From Calothrix sp. NIES-4101 (lineage in GTDB: Bacteria > Cyanobacteriota > Cyanobacteriia > Cyanobacteriales > Nostocaceae): DNA of 64,000 nucleotides. A program made the translations under genes and the position numbers. The notes under the pieces are model-generated. The model saw nothing but the letters and a program-made list of their open reading frames with translations. It searched no databases and was not told where the DNA came from. The stretch lies in NCBI GenBank assembly GCA_004296455.1, contig AP018280.1, forward strand, positions 4,774,001 through 4,838,000. The letters run 5' to 3'. Below are positions 18,650 through 27,831 of this stretch, piece after piece. The stretch's first letter is position 1. Each line of letters starts with the position of its first letter.

Positions 18650-21259
18650 ATGAAATTTCCCACAATCCATCTACCCTCAAAAGGTTATTTTTTGGGACTT
18701 TCTGCATTTGTAGTCCTAATGTTGTTGGTTATCAATGCTTGCACTTCCACACCTACTAATGAAAATTCCTTAGCAATCTCCGCACCTTCACTGCAACCAA
18801 CTTTAGTAGAAGCAAAAGCACCACCAACGGTTCGCCAACGCCAATCAACAGCCTTGAAAAATTCCTTTAGCTGGCGAAATGTAAATATTCAGGGGATGGG
18901 TTATGTAACGGGCTTAGTGATTGCTCCCCAAGCTCCCTATGATGTTTATGTGCGTACTGATGTTGGAGGAATGTATAGATACGATACTCCTTCAGTAAGT
19001 AAATATCACCATTCCTGGCTACCTCTAATGGATATGTTTAATACTAACTTTTCCAAAGGAGGCATCGGAGTTGAAAGTATTGCTGTAGATGCATCTCAGC
19101 CCAACCGCATTTATGCTGCTGTCACTCGCAATCAGGAAATTTTTACCGATAAAGACGGCAAGCAGAAATACAAATATTCCGGTGAAATTATGGTTTCTCA
19201 TAACCGGGGACAATCTTGGCAAGCAACCGGATTAGGTAAACATCATGTATACGTCGGTGCCAACCAATCATACCGCTCCGATACAGGTGAAAGATTAGCA
19301 GTTGATCCCAATAATTCCCAGATTATTTACTTTGCCTCCCGTCGTCACGGTTTATGGCGAAAAGAAGGGAATGCTGATTGGGTACAAGTCACAGGTGGTT
19401 TACCCACAGCTAGCAGCTTACCAGAGTACAAAAAAGCCAACGGGAAAGATAACGAAGATATTCCCGGTTTTACATTCGTCACATTCGACAAACACACAGG
19501 AAATTCCCATAAATCAACACAAAATATCTACGTTGGGGTTCATGGTAGCGGTCTCTGGCAAAGCCAAGATGCTGGAAAAACTTGGCAAAATATCCAAGGT
19601 GCAGACAATCCCCTGCGTAGTGCGATCGCAAATGATGGTACGTTGTATGTAGCATTTGGAACCTGGGGACGGAATGGCAACAATACCACTGGTAGCCTGC
19701 GTAGGTATCAAAATGGTGCATGGGCAGAAATTACTCCCGATGGCAATGGACGAGTCTATTCCTCTGTGACGGTGCAATTAAACCAAGCCAATACAGTTAT
19801 GGCTGTATCCGACAAGTTCGTTTACCGTTCTACCAACGGCGGTAAAACTTGGCAAAAACAAACAATGGCAATGGGTGCATTTGATGCCAATCATCCCCAA
19901 GATACTGTCAATACTTCCGCACCAGGTTACTACCAAGCCTACGCTTCTACAGGTATAGCAACCATTAAAATAGACCCCAGGAATCCTAAACAAGTTTGGT
20001 GGACGAATGGTTGGGGAGTTGCTCGTACCGATGATGTGACAGCGAAAACTCCTGTTTATAAATGGATGATGAATAATTTGGAGGAGTTGGACTCGAATAT
20101 GGTAAGAGTTCCACCCAAACCCAAATCCCAGGGAGGTGCAGATTTAATCAGTGCAGTACAGGATAAAATCGGCTTTCGCCACATCAACCGCAACCAAGTG
20201 CCGACAGCTAGTATTAGCCCCAAAAATATACCCATAAATCCTGCTTTCAAATGGGCAAATCCCGACTGGAAAGTTTACCCCCAACCTTTTCCCCATATCG
20301 CTGGAGCCACAGGAATTGACTATTCTTATGGCAATCCCGATCGCATTGCATTTGTGGGTTTTCACCAGTGGCAAGGGTTTTGGGGAATACACGGGATATC
20401 TAAAGATAATGGTAAAAATTGGACGGCTTTTGACAGTATTCCCACTGAGGAACTCTGGAAAAACGATAAATCGGGGAAAGAGAAGGTATCGGCAATTGCT
20501 GGACAAATTGCCATATCTCCAACTAATCCGCAAAATATGGTATGGTCGCCAACTTGGGGGACTTGGACGCATTACACTACTGATGGTGGTAAAACTTGGC
20601 AACTATCCCGTAATCTCGATCATCAGCCCAAACCAGAACCTTTTGACGAGAAGAATAACGACCACCTACACTACAATGCTTTACCAAAGTCCTGGGGAAA
20701 TAGCATCAATCCATGGGTGAGTTCCTATATTTTGGCAGCAGATAGAAAAGACTCCCAAGGCAAGACTTTTTATTATTTTGATGGTGGTGCTTTTTATTAC
20801 AGTCTTGATGGTGGTGCCAATTGGCGCAAAAGCAAAGCTGAGAAATTTCCCACTTGGGTACTTCGCCCAGCTATAGTTCCCAATCCCGTGCAGCAAGGTG
20901 ATGTGTGGATGAGTTTTGCCCGTAACCCTGAAGATGTCAATGGAAATCCCCTATATCGTTCGACTGATGGTGGTAAGACGTTTAAGATTGTGGCATCTGT
21001 GAAAAGCTGCGAATTTGTAGCCTTTGGGAAGGGAAAAGCGGCGAATATTCCTTATATTTACATATTTGGTAAAGTTGGTAATGCGACAAAGGAAAGTATC
21101 TATAAATCTGAGGATATGGGTAAAAATTGGTTACCCATTAGTGACCCAGATATCTTACAGTTCCCTGGAATTACTTACATGGAAGGTGATATGCGTACCT
21201 CGAATTTGTTATATGTGGCATTGACGGGAAGAGGAATTATGGTGGGGGAAAGGGAGTGA
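18650..21259 (+). CDS. Secreted lipoprotein with GH74-like / BNR beta-propeller repeats
   Basis: An 869-residue protein from the ATG at 18650. The N-terminus is a lipoprotein signal with a hydrophobic core and Cys31 after VINA. The body is a repeated beta-propeller with many BNR/Asp-box turns (SHNRGQSW, SQDAGKTW, STNGGKTW, TTDGGKTW, SLDGGANW, STDGGKTF, SEDMGKNW). The opening (GYVTGLVIAPQ...VRTDVGGMYRYD) closely resembles GH74 xyloglucanases, where the Asp of RTDxGG is the catalytic base. I could not locate the second catalytic Asp with confidence, so activity is unproven; a VPS10/sortilin-like or adhesive propeller is the alternative. The stop coincides with the first base of a MITE-like element. 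Confidence 0.75.
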   Translation: MKFPTIHLPSKGYFLGLSAFVVLMLLVINACTSTPTNENSLAISAPSLQPTLVEAKAPPTVRQRQSTALKNSFSWRNVNIQGMGYVTGLVIAPQAPYDVYVRTDVGGMYRYDTPSVSKYHHSWLPLMDMFNTNFSKGGIGVESIAVDASQPNRIYAAVTRNQEIFTDKDGKQKYKYSGEIMVSHNRGQSWQATGLGKHHVYVGANQSYRSDTGERLAVDPNNSQIIYFASRRHGLWRKEGNADWVQVTGGLPTASSLPEYKKANGKDNEDIPGFTFVTFDKHTGNSHKSTQNIYVGVHGSGLWQSQDAGKTWQNIQGADNPLRSAIANDGTLYVAFGTWGRNGNNTTGSLRRYQNGAWAEITPDGNGRVYSSVTVQLNQANTVMAVSDKFVYRSTNGGKTWQKQTMAMGAFDANHPQDTVNTSAPGYYQAYASTGIATIKIDPRNPKQVWWTNGWGVARTDDVTAKTPVYKWMMNNLEELDSNMVRVPPKPKSQGGADLISAVQDKIGFRHINRNQVPTASISPKNIPINPAFKWANPDWKVYPQPFPHIAGATGIDYSYGNPDRIAFVGFHQWQGFWGIHGISKDNGKNWTAFDSIPTEELWKNDKSGKEKVSAIAGQIAISPTNPQNMVWSPTWGTWTHYTTDGGKTWQLSRNLDHQPKPEPFDEKNNDHLHYNALPKSWGNSINPWVSSYILAADRKDSQGKTFYYFDGGAFYYSLDGGANWRKSKAEKFPTWVLRPAIVPNPVQQGDVWMSFARNPEDVNGNPLYRSTDGGKTFKIVASVKSCEFVAFGKGKAANIPYIYIFGKVGNATKESIYKSEDMGKNWLPISDPDILQFPGITYMEGDMRTSNLLYVALTGRGIMVGERE

Positions 21260-21363
21260 TACCAATTCTCCAAAAAAAAGTAACAGATGGTGACGCGGGG
21301 AGGCACAGATGGAGAGACACGGAGATTTATTTTATGTGTTGCTAGATTTTGGAGAAATGATAT
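21259..21363. mobile_element. MITE-like dispersed element, copy 1
   Basis: About 105 bases with imperfect terminal inverted repeats: the left end ATACCAATTCTCCAAAA and the inverse of the right end agree at 15 of 17 positions. The interior holds a GACGCGGGGAGG/GGAGAGACACGGAG patch. Copy 2 at 24755-24851 has the same ends and interior order. No coding capacity. It begins at the stop codon of the GH74-like gene. Confidence 0.65.
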
Positions 21364-21551
21364 GACGTGGAGATGGGGAGAGAGGGAGACGCGGAGAATT
21401 GTAGAAATACTGAGTTACTCACCAAAAGAATAGAATTATACTAGATACTTCTATCCCCGAAAACCCAAGAAAAATGCTTTATTTGCTCTGAAGATTTAGT
21501 TTATAAATTGCCTCTTTGGATGTACGAGTTAAAAAATATTAGAAAATTATT

Positions 21552-21992
21552 ATGACAATTTATTTTTATTCAACTAACAACGAATATGGCGCTTTTTCTA
21601 ATTTTTCTCGACATGGAATTGAATTAGATGGGCTGTGGTGGATGACAACGGAACATTATTTTCAGGCGCAAAAATTTGAGGATGCTGACTATCGGGAAAA
21701 AATTAGAACTTCTGCAACACCTAAGTTGGCGGCGGAACTAGGTAGAAGTCGGAAAATGCCGCTTCGCCAAGATTGGGAAGAAGTAAAAGATGGGATTATG
21801 TATAAAGCAGTATTAAAAAAGTTTCAAACACACCAAGATTTGCAAAAATTACTTTTATCAACAGGAGATGAAGAGATTATTGAAAATGCACCTGGGGATT
21901 ATTATTGGGGTTGTGGGAAAGATGGGAGTGGGAAGAATATGCTCGGTAAAATTCTGATGGATGTGCGAATAGAATTAGGTAAAGGATACTAA
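21552..21992 (+). CDS. NADAR (YbiA-like) family protein
   Basis: A 146-residue NADAR-domain protein. Family landmarks: FYSTNNEYGAFSNFSRHGIELDG at the start, WMTTEHYFQAQKF with the conserved Glu-His, a central LGRSRKMPLRQDW, and the C-terminal DYYWGCGKDGSGKNMLGKILM. YbiA-type enzymes are N-glycosidases that hydrolyse reactive riboflavin-pathway intermediates, and relatives process NAD/ADP-ribose-derived molecules. The substrate here is not readable from sequence. It is a single gene with gaps on both sides. Confidence 0.92.
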   Translation: MTIYFYSTNNEYGAFSNFSRHGIELDGLWWMTTEHYFQAQKFEDADYREKIRTSATPKLAAELGRSRKMPLRQDWEEVKDGIMYKAVLKKFQTHQDLQKLLLSTGDEEIIENAPGDYYWGCGKDGSGKNMLGKILMDVRIELGKGY

Positions 21993-22084
21993 AATAAATC
22001 AATAAAAAATAACATCTTGCTATCCTCATTTTCATCTTTTTTGGAATGCTTGATATCCAATCCCGACAATCAGTGATGATGATT

Positions 22085-22195
22085 TTTGATTTTCTGCGTC
22101 TCCCCATCTCCCATTTCCCTCATATCAACTCCAGTTGAATACTTATTATTAAGATTGACACGGAGATACAGAGACGCGGGGACGCGGATAAATTT
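22085..22195. repeat. Low-complexity C-arm / AT-core / G-arm repeat
   Basis: A GCGTCTCCCCATCTCCC arm (about 22096-22118) and a GACACGGAGATACAGAGACGCGGGGACGCGG arm (about 22156-22188) flank an AT-rich core. The arms can pair. It has the same architecture as the elements at 4317, 8389 and 36413. It lies downstream of both the NADAR gene and the convergent ROK gene. Confidence 0.55.
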
Positions 22196-22254
22196 TAATT
22201 GTGAGTGATTAGCCGAAGATAATATCATAGGTATTTAGAGAAACCTGATATTAC

Positions 22255-22962
22255 TCACATTCTCCACAAAGCAATACCGCCCAACAACCCATTCAAATTA
22301 GAAACAATTTTGACATTAGCTGGTAATTGAATATTGACTAACTTTGCCTCACCACCACCAATATAGAGAAAATCATAATTAAATAAATATTGTAGCGATG
22401 AAATTGCCTTCCCTAATCTTTGATTCCATTTTTGTTCGCCAATTTTTTCTAACGTAAAACGTCCAAGTTGTTGTTCGTAACTTTCACCTTTACGAAATCG
22501 ATGATGTCCCATTTCTAAATTAGGTACTAATCTCCCATCAATAAATAAAGCCGAACCAAATCCCGTCCCCAACGTAATAACTAACTCTACACCTTTTCCA
22601 GCGATCGTTCCTAAACCCTGCATATCTGCATCGTTAATTACTCGCACGGGTTTTTGTAATTGTTTCGATAACTCCCCTGCCAAATCAAATCCAATCCAAT
22701 CAGGATGCAAATTAACTGCGGTTTCTGTCACCCCATTGCGGACAACTCCAGGAAAACCAACCGAAATCCGATCAAATTCACCAACACTCAAGGCTAACTG
22801 GCTAATTGCATTTAAAATGCTACCAGGAATCGGAGGTTGTGGGGTATTAACCCGAAACCTCTCGCTTAAAGGATTACCACTAGTATCGAGAATCATTACT
22901 TTTACCCCACTGCCCCCAATATCAACCGATAGAGTACGGGTAGATGCATCTACTTCAATCAT
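22255..22962 (-). CDS. ROK family protein, polyphosphate-glucokinase-like
   Basis: A 235-residue sugar kinase of the ROK/ASKHA fold. The phosphate-1 loop is VDIGGSGVK (13-21), the catalytic base is Asp111 in INDADMQG, and the phosphate-2 loop is ITLGTGFGSAL. The size and the RFRKGESYEQQLG segment after LEMGHH fit polyphosphate-dependent glucokinases better than classical ROK repressors, since there is no DNA-binding domain. It would make glucose-6-phosphate in the cytoplasm from polyphosphate and/or ATP; donor choice is inferred. It is divergent from the creatininase-family gene, 70 bases apart, so the two share a promoter region. Confidence 0.82.
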   Translation of the reverse strand: MIEVDASTRTLSVDIGGSGVKVMILDTSGNPLSERFRVNTPQPPIPGSILNAISQLALSVGEFDRISVGFPGVVRNGVTETAVNLHPDWIGFDLAGELSKQLQKPVRVINDADMQGLGTIAGKGVELVITLGTGFGSALFIDGRLVPNLEMGHHRFRKGESYEQQLGRFTLEKIGEQKWNQRLGKAISSLQYLFNYDFLYIGGGEAKLVNIQLPANVKIVSNLNGLLGGIALWRM

Positions 22963-23032
22963 GAGTTTTTATTCTCCTGGGATAATTTTCTTGCATAATT
23001 TATCTTGAATCCTGTATTTTCACTTCTTCTTC

Positions 23033-23839
23033 ATGCATAACTTTATTCCGCCATCGCGCTTTTTCCCTTACCTTACCTGGACTGATATTGCAGCCATCCC
23101 AGATAAGGAAAATGTTGTGATTATCCAACCTGTCGGAGCTATAGAACAACATGGCCCACATTTACCAATTATTGTAGACTCTGCAATTGGGATGGGAGTA
23201 TTGGGGAAAGCCTTGGAAAAACTAGATGCTAGTGTTCCGGCTTTTGCCATGCCATCGCTTTATTATGGGAAATCTAACGAACATTGGCATTTCCCTGGAA
23301 CCATTACATTAAGTACAGAAACACTTTCAGCAATCTTAATGGAGGTAGGTGATAGTCTATACCGGGCTGGATTTAGAAAATTGGTATTGATGAATTCCCA
23401 CGGTGGACAACCGCAAGTGATGCAAATGGTGGCACGGGATTTACATATTAAACATAGTGATTTTATGGTGTTTCCTTTATTTACATGGCGTGTGCCCCAT
23501 ATTACCAAAGAATTGTTAACACCGAAAGAAGCACAATTAGGAATGCACGCTGGAGACGCTGAAACTAGTATTCTTTTAGCACTTTTGCCAGAACAGGTTA
23601 AAATGGAAAGAGCGATCGCAGAGTATCCACCCGAACAGCCAGAGGGGAGTTTACTGACACCGGAAGGTAAGTTACCTTTTGCTTGGGCAACTAGAGATTT
23701 GAGTAAAAGCGGTGTTATTGGTGATGCGACGACAGCGACGAGGGAAAAGGGTATGCAGATTTTAGAATCGGTTGCTGATGGTTGGGTAATGGCTATCAAA
23801 GATATTTATGCTTTTCGTCAGCCTCAACCTAGTAATTAA
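23033..23839 (+). CDS. Creatininase family amidohydrolase
   Basis: A 268-residue metal-dependent amidohydrolase of the creatininase / mycofactocin MftE type. Likely ligands are Glu38 and His40 (GAIEQHGPHLP), Asp49 (VDSAIG), His123 (MNSHGGQ) and Glu177 (GDAETS). All are present, so the fold and metal site appear complete. The superfamily includes creatinine amidohydrolase, MftE peptidase and the FAPy-deformylase of riboflavin/deazaflavin metabolism; the real substrate in cyanobacteria is not known. It is transcribed divergently from the ROK gene. Confidence 0.9.
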   Translation: MHNFIPPSRFFPYLTWTDIAAIPDKENVVIIQPVGAIEQHGPHLPIIVDSAIGMGVLGKALEKLDASVPAFAMPSLYYGKSNEHWHFPGTITLSTETLSAILMEVGDSLYRAGFRKLVLMNSHGGQPQVMQMVARDLHIKHSDFMVFPLFTWRVPHITKELLTPKEAQLGMHAGDAETSILLALLPEQVKMERAIAEYPPEQPEGSLLTPEGKLPFAWATRDLSKSGVIGDATTATREKGMQILESVADGWVMAIKDIYAFRQPQPSN

Positions 23840-24162
23840 CAAATTATCCCTCTGAAGTAAATTTCACAGTAGCTAAATTTGTGTGGAGTAATTCAATATA
23901 CTGAAGAATAAGCGATCGCCTAATTTTGGCATATTTTTTAGCTCTGAATTTCATCCCCGAAAATTATCAAGGACATATGCAGATAGCAGGCGCAGAGATA
24001 GCCGCAGCCGAAATTTATATCGAGTTCGGCTAATCAGTTGCCCAAATATTATAAAACTAAAACTTATAAATTTAGGGACACGACATCGCCGCGCCCCTGG
24101 GTTAGTATTTCAGAAATGAATCAGAACTGAATTCAGAACTGAAGCTATGTTCCGGTTCCTAA
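23840..24162. other. Intergenic region between convergent genes
   Basis: About 320 bases between the creatininase and petJ 3' ends. It holds a HIP1 site and no clear gene, RNA or strong hairpin. Confidence 0.45.
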
Positions 24163-24495
24163 TTACCAGCCTTTATCAGCTTGGGAGAGGACATAAGCCG
24201 CGACATCCGCGATTTGTGCGTCGTCCAAACGTCCTTTGAAAGCAGGCATTGCGTTTTTACCCTTGGTAACTTGGGTAATAATCGCTTCTTCTGAGTACAT
24301 ACCGTACTGTTCTAAAGCGCTTTTCTGCAAAGTCTTATTGGCTTGAACCAGGTTTTTACCACCAGCATGACATGAAGCACAGTTGGCGCTGAAGATTTTT
24401 GCTCCATTCGCCGCATCAGCAGCAAAAGCAGGACGACTAAATGCAAAAGTGAAAATTGCCATGCCTAATAGCAGTACTGAAACAATTCTTTTCAT
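24163..24495 (-). CDS. petJ: Cytochrome c6 (cytochrome c553)
   Basis: A soluble lumenal electron carrier from cytochrome b6f to photosystem I and to terminal oxidase. The 110-residue precursor (ATG at 24495, with AGAGGG upstream) has a signal peptide ending RPAFA before the mature [10 protein letters not shown]. The heme motif is CASCH and the axial methionine is in [10 protein letters not shown]. The C-terminal [12 protein letters not shown] is typical. The upstream in-frame ATG at 24516 would add 7 residues. Expression of petJ often responds to copper, but I see no operator I can name. A MITE-like element lies about 260 bases upstream. Confidence 0.95.
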   Translation of the reverse strand: MKRIVSVLLLGMAIFTFAFSRPAFAADAANGAKIFSANCASCHAGGKNLVQANKTLQKSALEQYGMYSEEAIITQVTKGKNAMPAFKGRLDDAQIADVAAYVLSQADKGW

Positions 24496-24754
24496 TACGT
24501 GTTCCCTCTGTAACAAAAGCTGAGTAAGTGTTATCTTCCCTTAAATATTCTCTTGTTCGAGCAATAGATAGTCAAACGACAGGCTGTCATACTTCGTCAA
24601 AATGCTTTCGCAATATCAAGATTAATTAATTTTTGTTGCGTTTGTGTTTCAACGTGACTTTCATCGGTTAACCTCAGGCAAACAAAAGCAATAAAGTATT
24701 CAATTATACTCCTAGATAAAATTTTGTCACAGAGGCGATCGCTTGTCAGGAGTT

Positions 24755-24851
24755 ATACCAATTCTCCAAAAGAAAGTAACAGATGCTGAGGTGGGGACAG
24801 ATAAACAGGGAGATTTGTTTGATGTGTTGCCAGATTTGGGAGAAACAATAT
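24755..24851. mobile_element. MITE-like dispersed element, copy 2
   Basis: About 97 bases sharing the left end ATACCAATTCTCCAAAA with copy 1 (21259-21363), then AAAGTAACAGATG, a G-rich patch, GAGATTTxTTTxATGTGTTG and a right end GGGAGAAACAATAT. It lies between the petJ promoter side and the GNAT gene end, and has no coding capacity. Confidence 0.65.
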
Positions 24852-24899
24852 TACTAGATAGTTAATTGGGTATTTAATTATTAATTTATTAATTTTCGT

Positions 24900-25409
<510 letters not shown>

Positions 25410-25554
25410 TCAAGTTTATCGGTTAATGGTCATTGGTGATTGGCTAATGGTTGTGAGTGATTTTCCCAAAATCTAAGTTATTAGCCACAATACCAAAATT
25501 TGGATTTAAGTGACAAATACTCAAGTTCCAATTCCCAATTCCCAATTCCCAAAA

Positions 25555-26688
25555 TTAAATTAACCAACCTTTCAATCTTTTGGCAATATGAGGACGACGG
25601 AGTTTTCGCATAGCTTTACTTTGAATTTGCCGAACTCTCTCGCGAGAAAGATTGAACATATTGCCTACTTCTTCTAGTGTGCAAGGTTCGCTTGTCGTCA
25701 AACCGTAGCGCAATGAAATTACATCTTTTTCGCGTGGTGTTAATACATCACCCAAAACTTCCCATATTTCCTGACGCATCATGCTTTCATTCATTTTTGC
25801 TTCAGGGGATTGGTTATCTTCGTCTTCTAACAAATCCATTAATTCCGTATCTTCTTCTTTACCAACGCGATGGTTTAAAGAAAGTGCTTGACGACGGAGT
25901 TGCTGAAGTTGACGCAGTTGCGGTGCGGGGATTTCCAGAATTTCTGCAAGTTCGACTTCGCTGGGATTGCGTCCGAGTTGTTGTTTGAGTTCGCGCTGAG
26001 CTTTTTTGAGTTTGTTAAGTTTCTCAACTATATGAATCGGTAGACGAATTGTTCGTGCATCATTGGCGATCGCACGGGTAATTGCTTGACGAATCCACCA
26101 ATAAGCATAGGTAGAGAATTTGTATCCTTTGTCGGGATCAAACTTTTCGGTAGCGCGGTTTAAACCCATTGCTCCTTCTTGAATTAAATCCAGAAAGGGA
26201 ACGCCGCGATTGAGATAACGTTTGGCAATTGACACAACCAAGCGCAAATTTGAGCGAATCATTTTGCGTTTGGCAACTCTACCCTGGTATAAGCGACTTT
26301 CTAATTGTCGTTCTGTTATTTCTAAATGCGCTGCAACCATTGCTTTTGTGGCTGGTTGCTCCAAATCTTTTTGTAATGAAGTTTGTAATTCTCGAACTTC
26401 TTCTAAAAATCTGACTCTTTTGGCTAATTCAACTTCTTCATCTGGCTTGAGTAATGGATAGCGAGCCATTTCTTTAAAAAATGCCCCGACTGCATCATCA
26501 TGCTCTGTTTTATTATAGCCAGAAGGACGCGCCGCGCCCATTTGGTCGCCATCACGCTCGTCATTGTCCGTAATTAAGGCTTCTTCATCGGCTACTGCCT
26601 CTAAAATCTCCAAAGATGGTTCTTCGATATCAACAGTAGGGGTTTCGATGATTTCGATAGTTCCCAATTCAGCAATATTCATAAGCAT
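25555..26688 (-). CDS. sigC: RNA polymerase group 2 sigma factor, SigC-like
   Basis: A sigma-70 family protein of 377 residues without the essential-type sigma 1.1 region of RpoD. An acidic N-terminus (1-60) precedes region 1.2 (DDAVGAFFKEMARYPLLKPDEEVELAKRV), region 2 (LRLVVSIAKRYLNRGVPFLDLIQEGAMGLNRA...YAYWWIRQAITRAI), region 3 and region 4 (LTPREKDVISLRYGL...TLEEVGNMFNLSRERVRQIQSKAMRKLR). The FFKEMARYPLL start is what I remember for the cyanobacterial SigC branch; SigB/D/E types read differently. SigC-type factors act in stationary phase, carbon/nitrogen balance and heat. The ATG at 26688 or the one at 26682 is possible. Confidence 0.9.
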   Translation of the reverse strand: MLMNIAELGTIEIIETPTVDIEEPSLEILEAVADEEALITDNDERDGDQMGAARPSGYNKTEHDDAVGAFFKEMARYPLLKPDEEVELAKRVRFLEEVRELQTSLQKDLEQPATKAMVAAHLEITERQLESRLYQGRVAKRKMIRSNLRLVVSIAKRYLNRGVPFLDLIQEGAMGLNRATEKFDPDKGYKFSTYAYWWIRQAITRAIANDARTIRLPIHIVEKLNKLKKAQRELKQQLGRNPSEVELAEILEIPAPQLRQLQQLRRQALSLNHRVGKEEDTELMDLLEDEDNQSPEAKMNESMMRQEIWEVLGDVLTPREKDVISLRYGLTTSEPCTLEEVGNMFNLSRERVRQIQSKAMRKLRRPHIAKRLKGWLI

Positions 26689-27831
26689 TTGTGAGGAATT
26701 GTTGCTTTTGTTGGTACATAATTCACTGGTGGCTGCACTTATGCAGTTTTTAGCTTTGCATCATGAGAGCTAAGAACTGAATTAATGCTCTAGTTTATAG
26801 AGAACTGAGAATACAGAATTGGGAATGCAGAATTCCTGTTCTGAATAGGTTTCAGCTACACTTTACTAGTTTCAGGGTAAAAACTAACTTTTTTGCTCAA
26901 AAATGTAGTCCTATCCCTTATTTACAGAAGTATTTGCATGTAACCGAAAGACTCGACATTTTGACGACGCTAATTTTTTGCTATTTTAATGATTTAGTTG
27001 ATTTTTTACGTCGCCCAGGGTGAAAAAATTCAATTATCTGAGTTTTTGGTCAAAATTCTCGGCTTATCGTTGCTTGATTATTCCAAAATAATAGGTATAT
27101 TAGCTTCACAACAATCTTTATTCTTTTTCTGAGTTAGAAAATATGTCAAACCCTCCTCAATCAAAATTACCTAAACTTAACAAAGATAAAAACAATTAAT
27201 CCCACATTCCTCACTACTGAAGCTTAAAGCTTAAAAAAATCTATACTTTTTCTAGCTCTGGCTTTTTTCATGCTTTAGCTAACAACATAAAATCTTTAGT
27301 AATGTTTAGTATGTGGAAGACGGATGTTAATTTTCTTTCTCGAAAGTTATTTGCTGAATCGTTTAAACTACGACAAATAATAGAGACAGATAATTAAGTC
27401 TATTTACTAACACAAAATTTAACTGCTATAAAAGCATCTCATATCCTTAAATACTTGAGTATCTATCAATAGGTGGAAAAGGGACTATATATGATTTAAT
27501 ACCTGGAGAGAAATATACTAGACAATGCGCTGGAAGTAAGAATTTATCCTAATTGCAGTGAATTAAGTGTTCTCTTGAGACATTTCAAATATTTTTTTGT
27601 CAGTGGAACACTATTAGAGGAAACTTATCAATTATTATATCAGATAAAAGTATTGCTAATTACAATTTATGGTAGTTAATAGTTATTGCTTAACGGCTGC
27701 TGGTTAATAATTGCTGAATTACTGCTTAGAGATGGGTGATTGGTGCTTCGGAATTAAATATCTAAATGTCCTATTCACCTATTCCTCCATTTCCAAATAA
27801 AAACTAAGATTTTCGCTATAATCTAGAGATT
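26689..27831. other. 1.1-kb AT-rich intergenic region
   Basis: Between the divergent sigC-like and priA genes. I find no long frame, tRNA or known RNA motif. A tiny frame at 27143-27199 would encode the 18-residue MSNPPQSKLPKLNKDKNN but has no ribosome site or relatives known to me. This length of noncoding DNA beside a sigma factor could hold a small RNA or a multi-promoter region. Confidence 0.45.
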
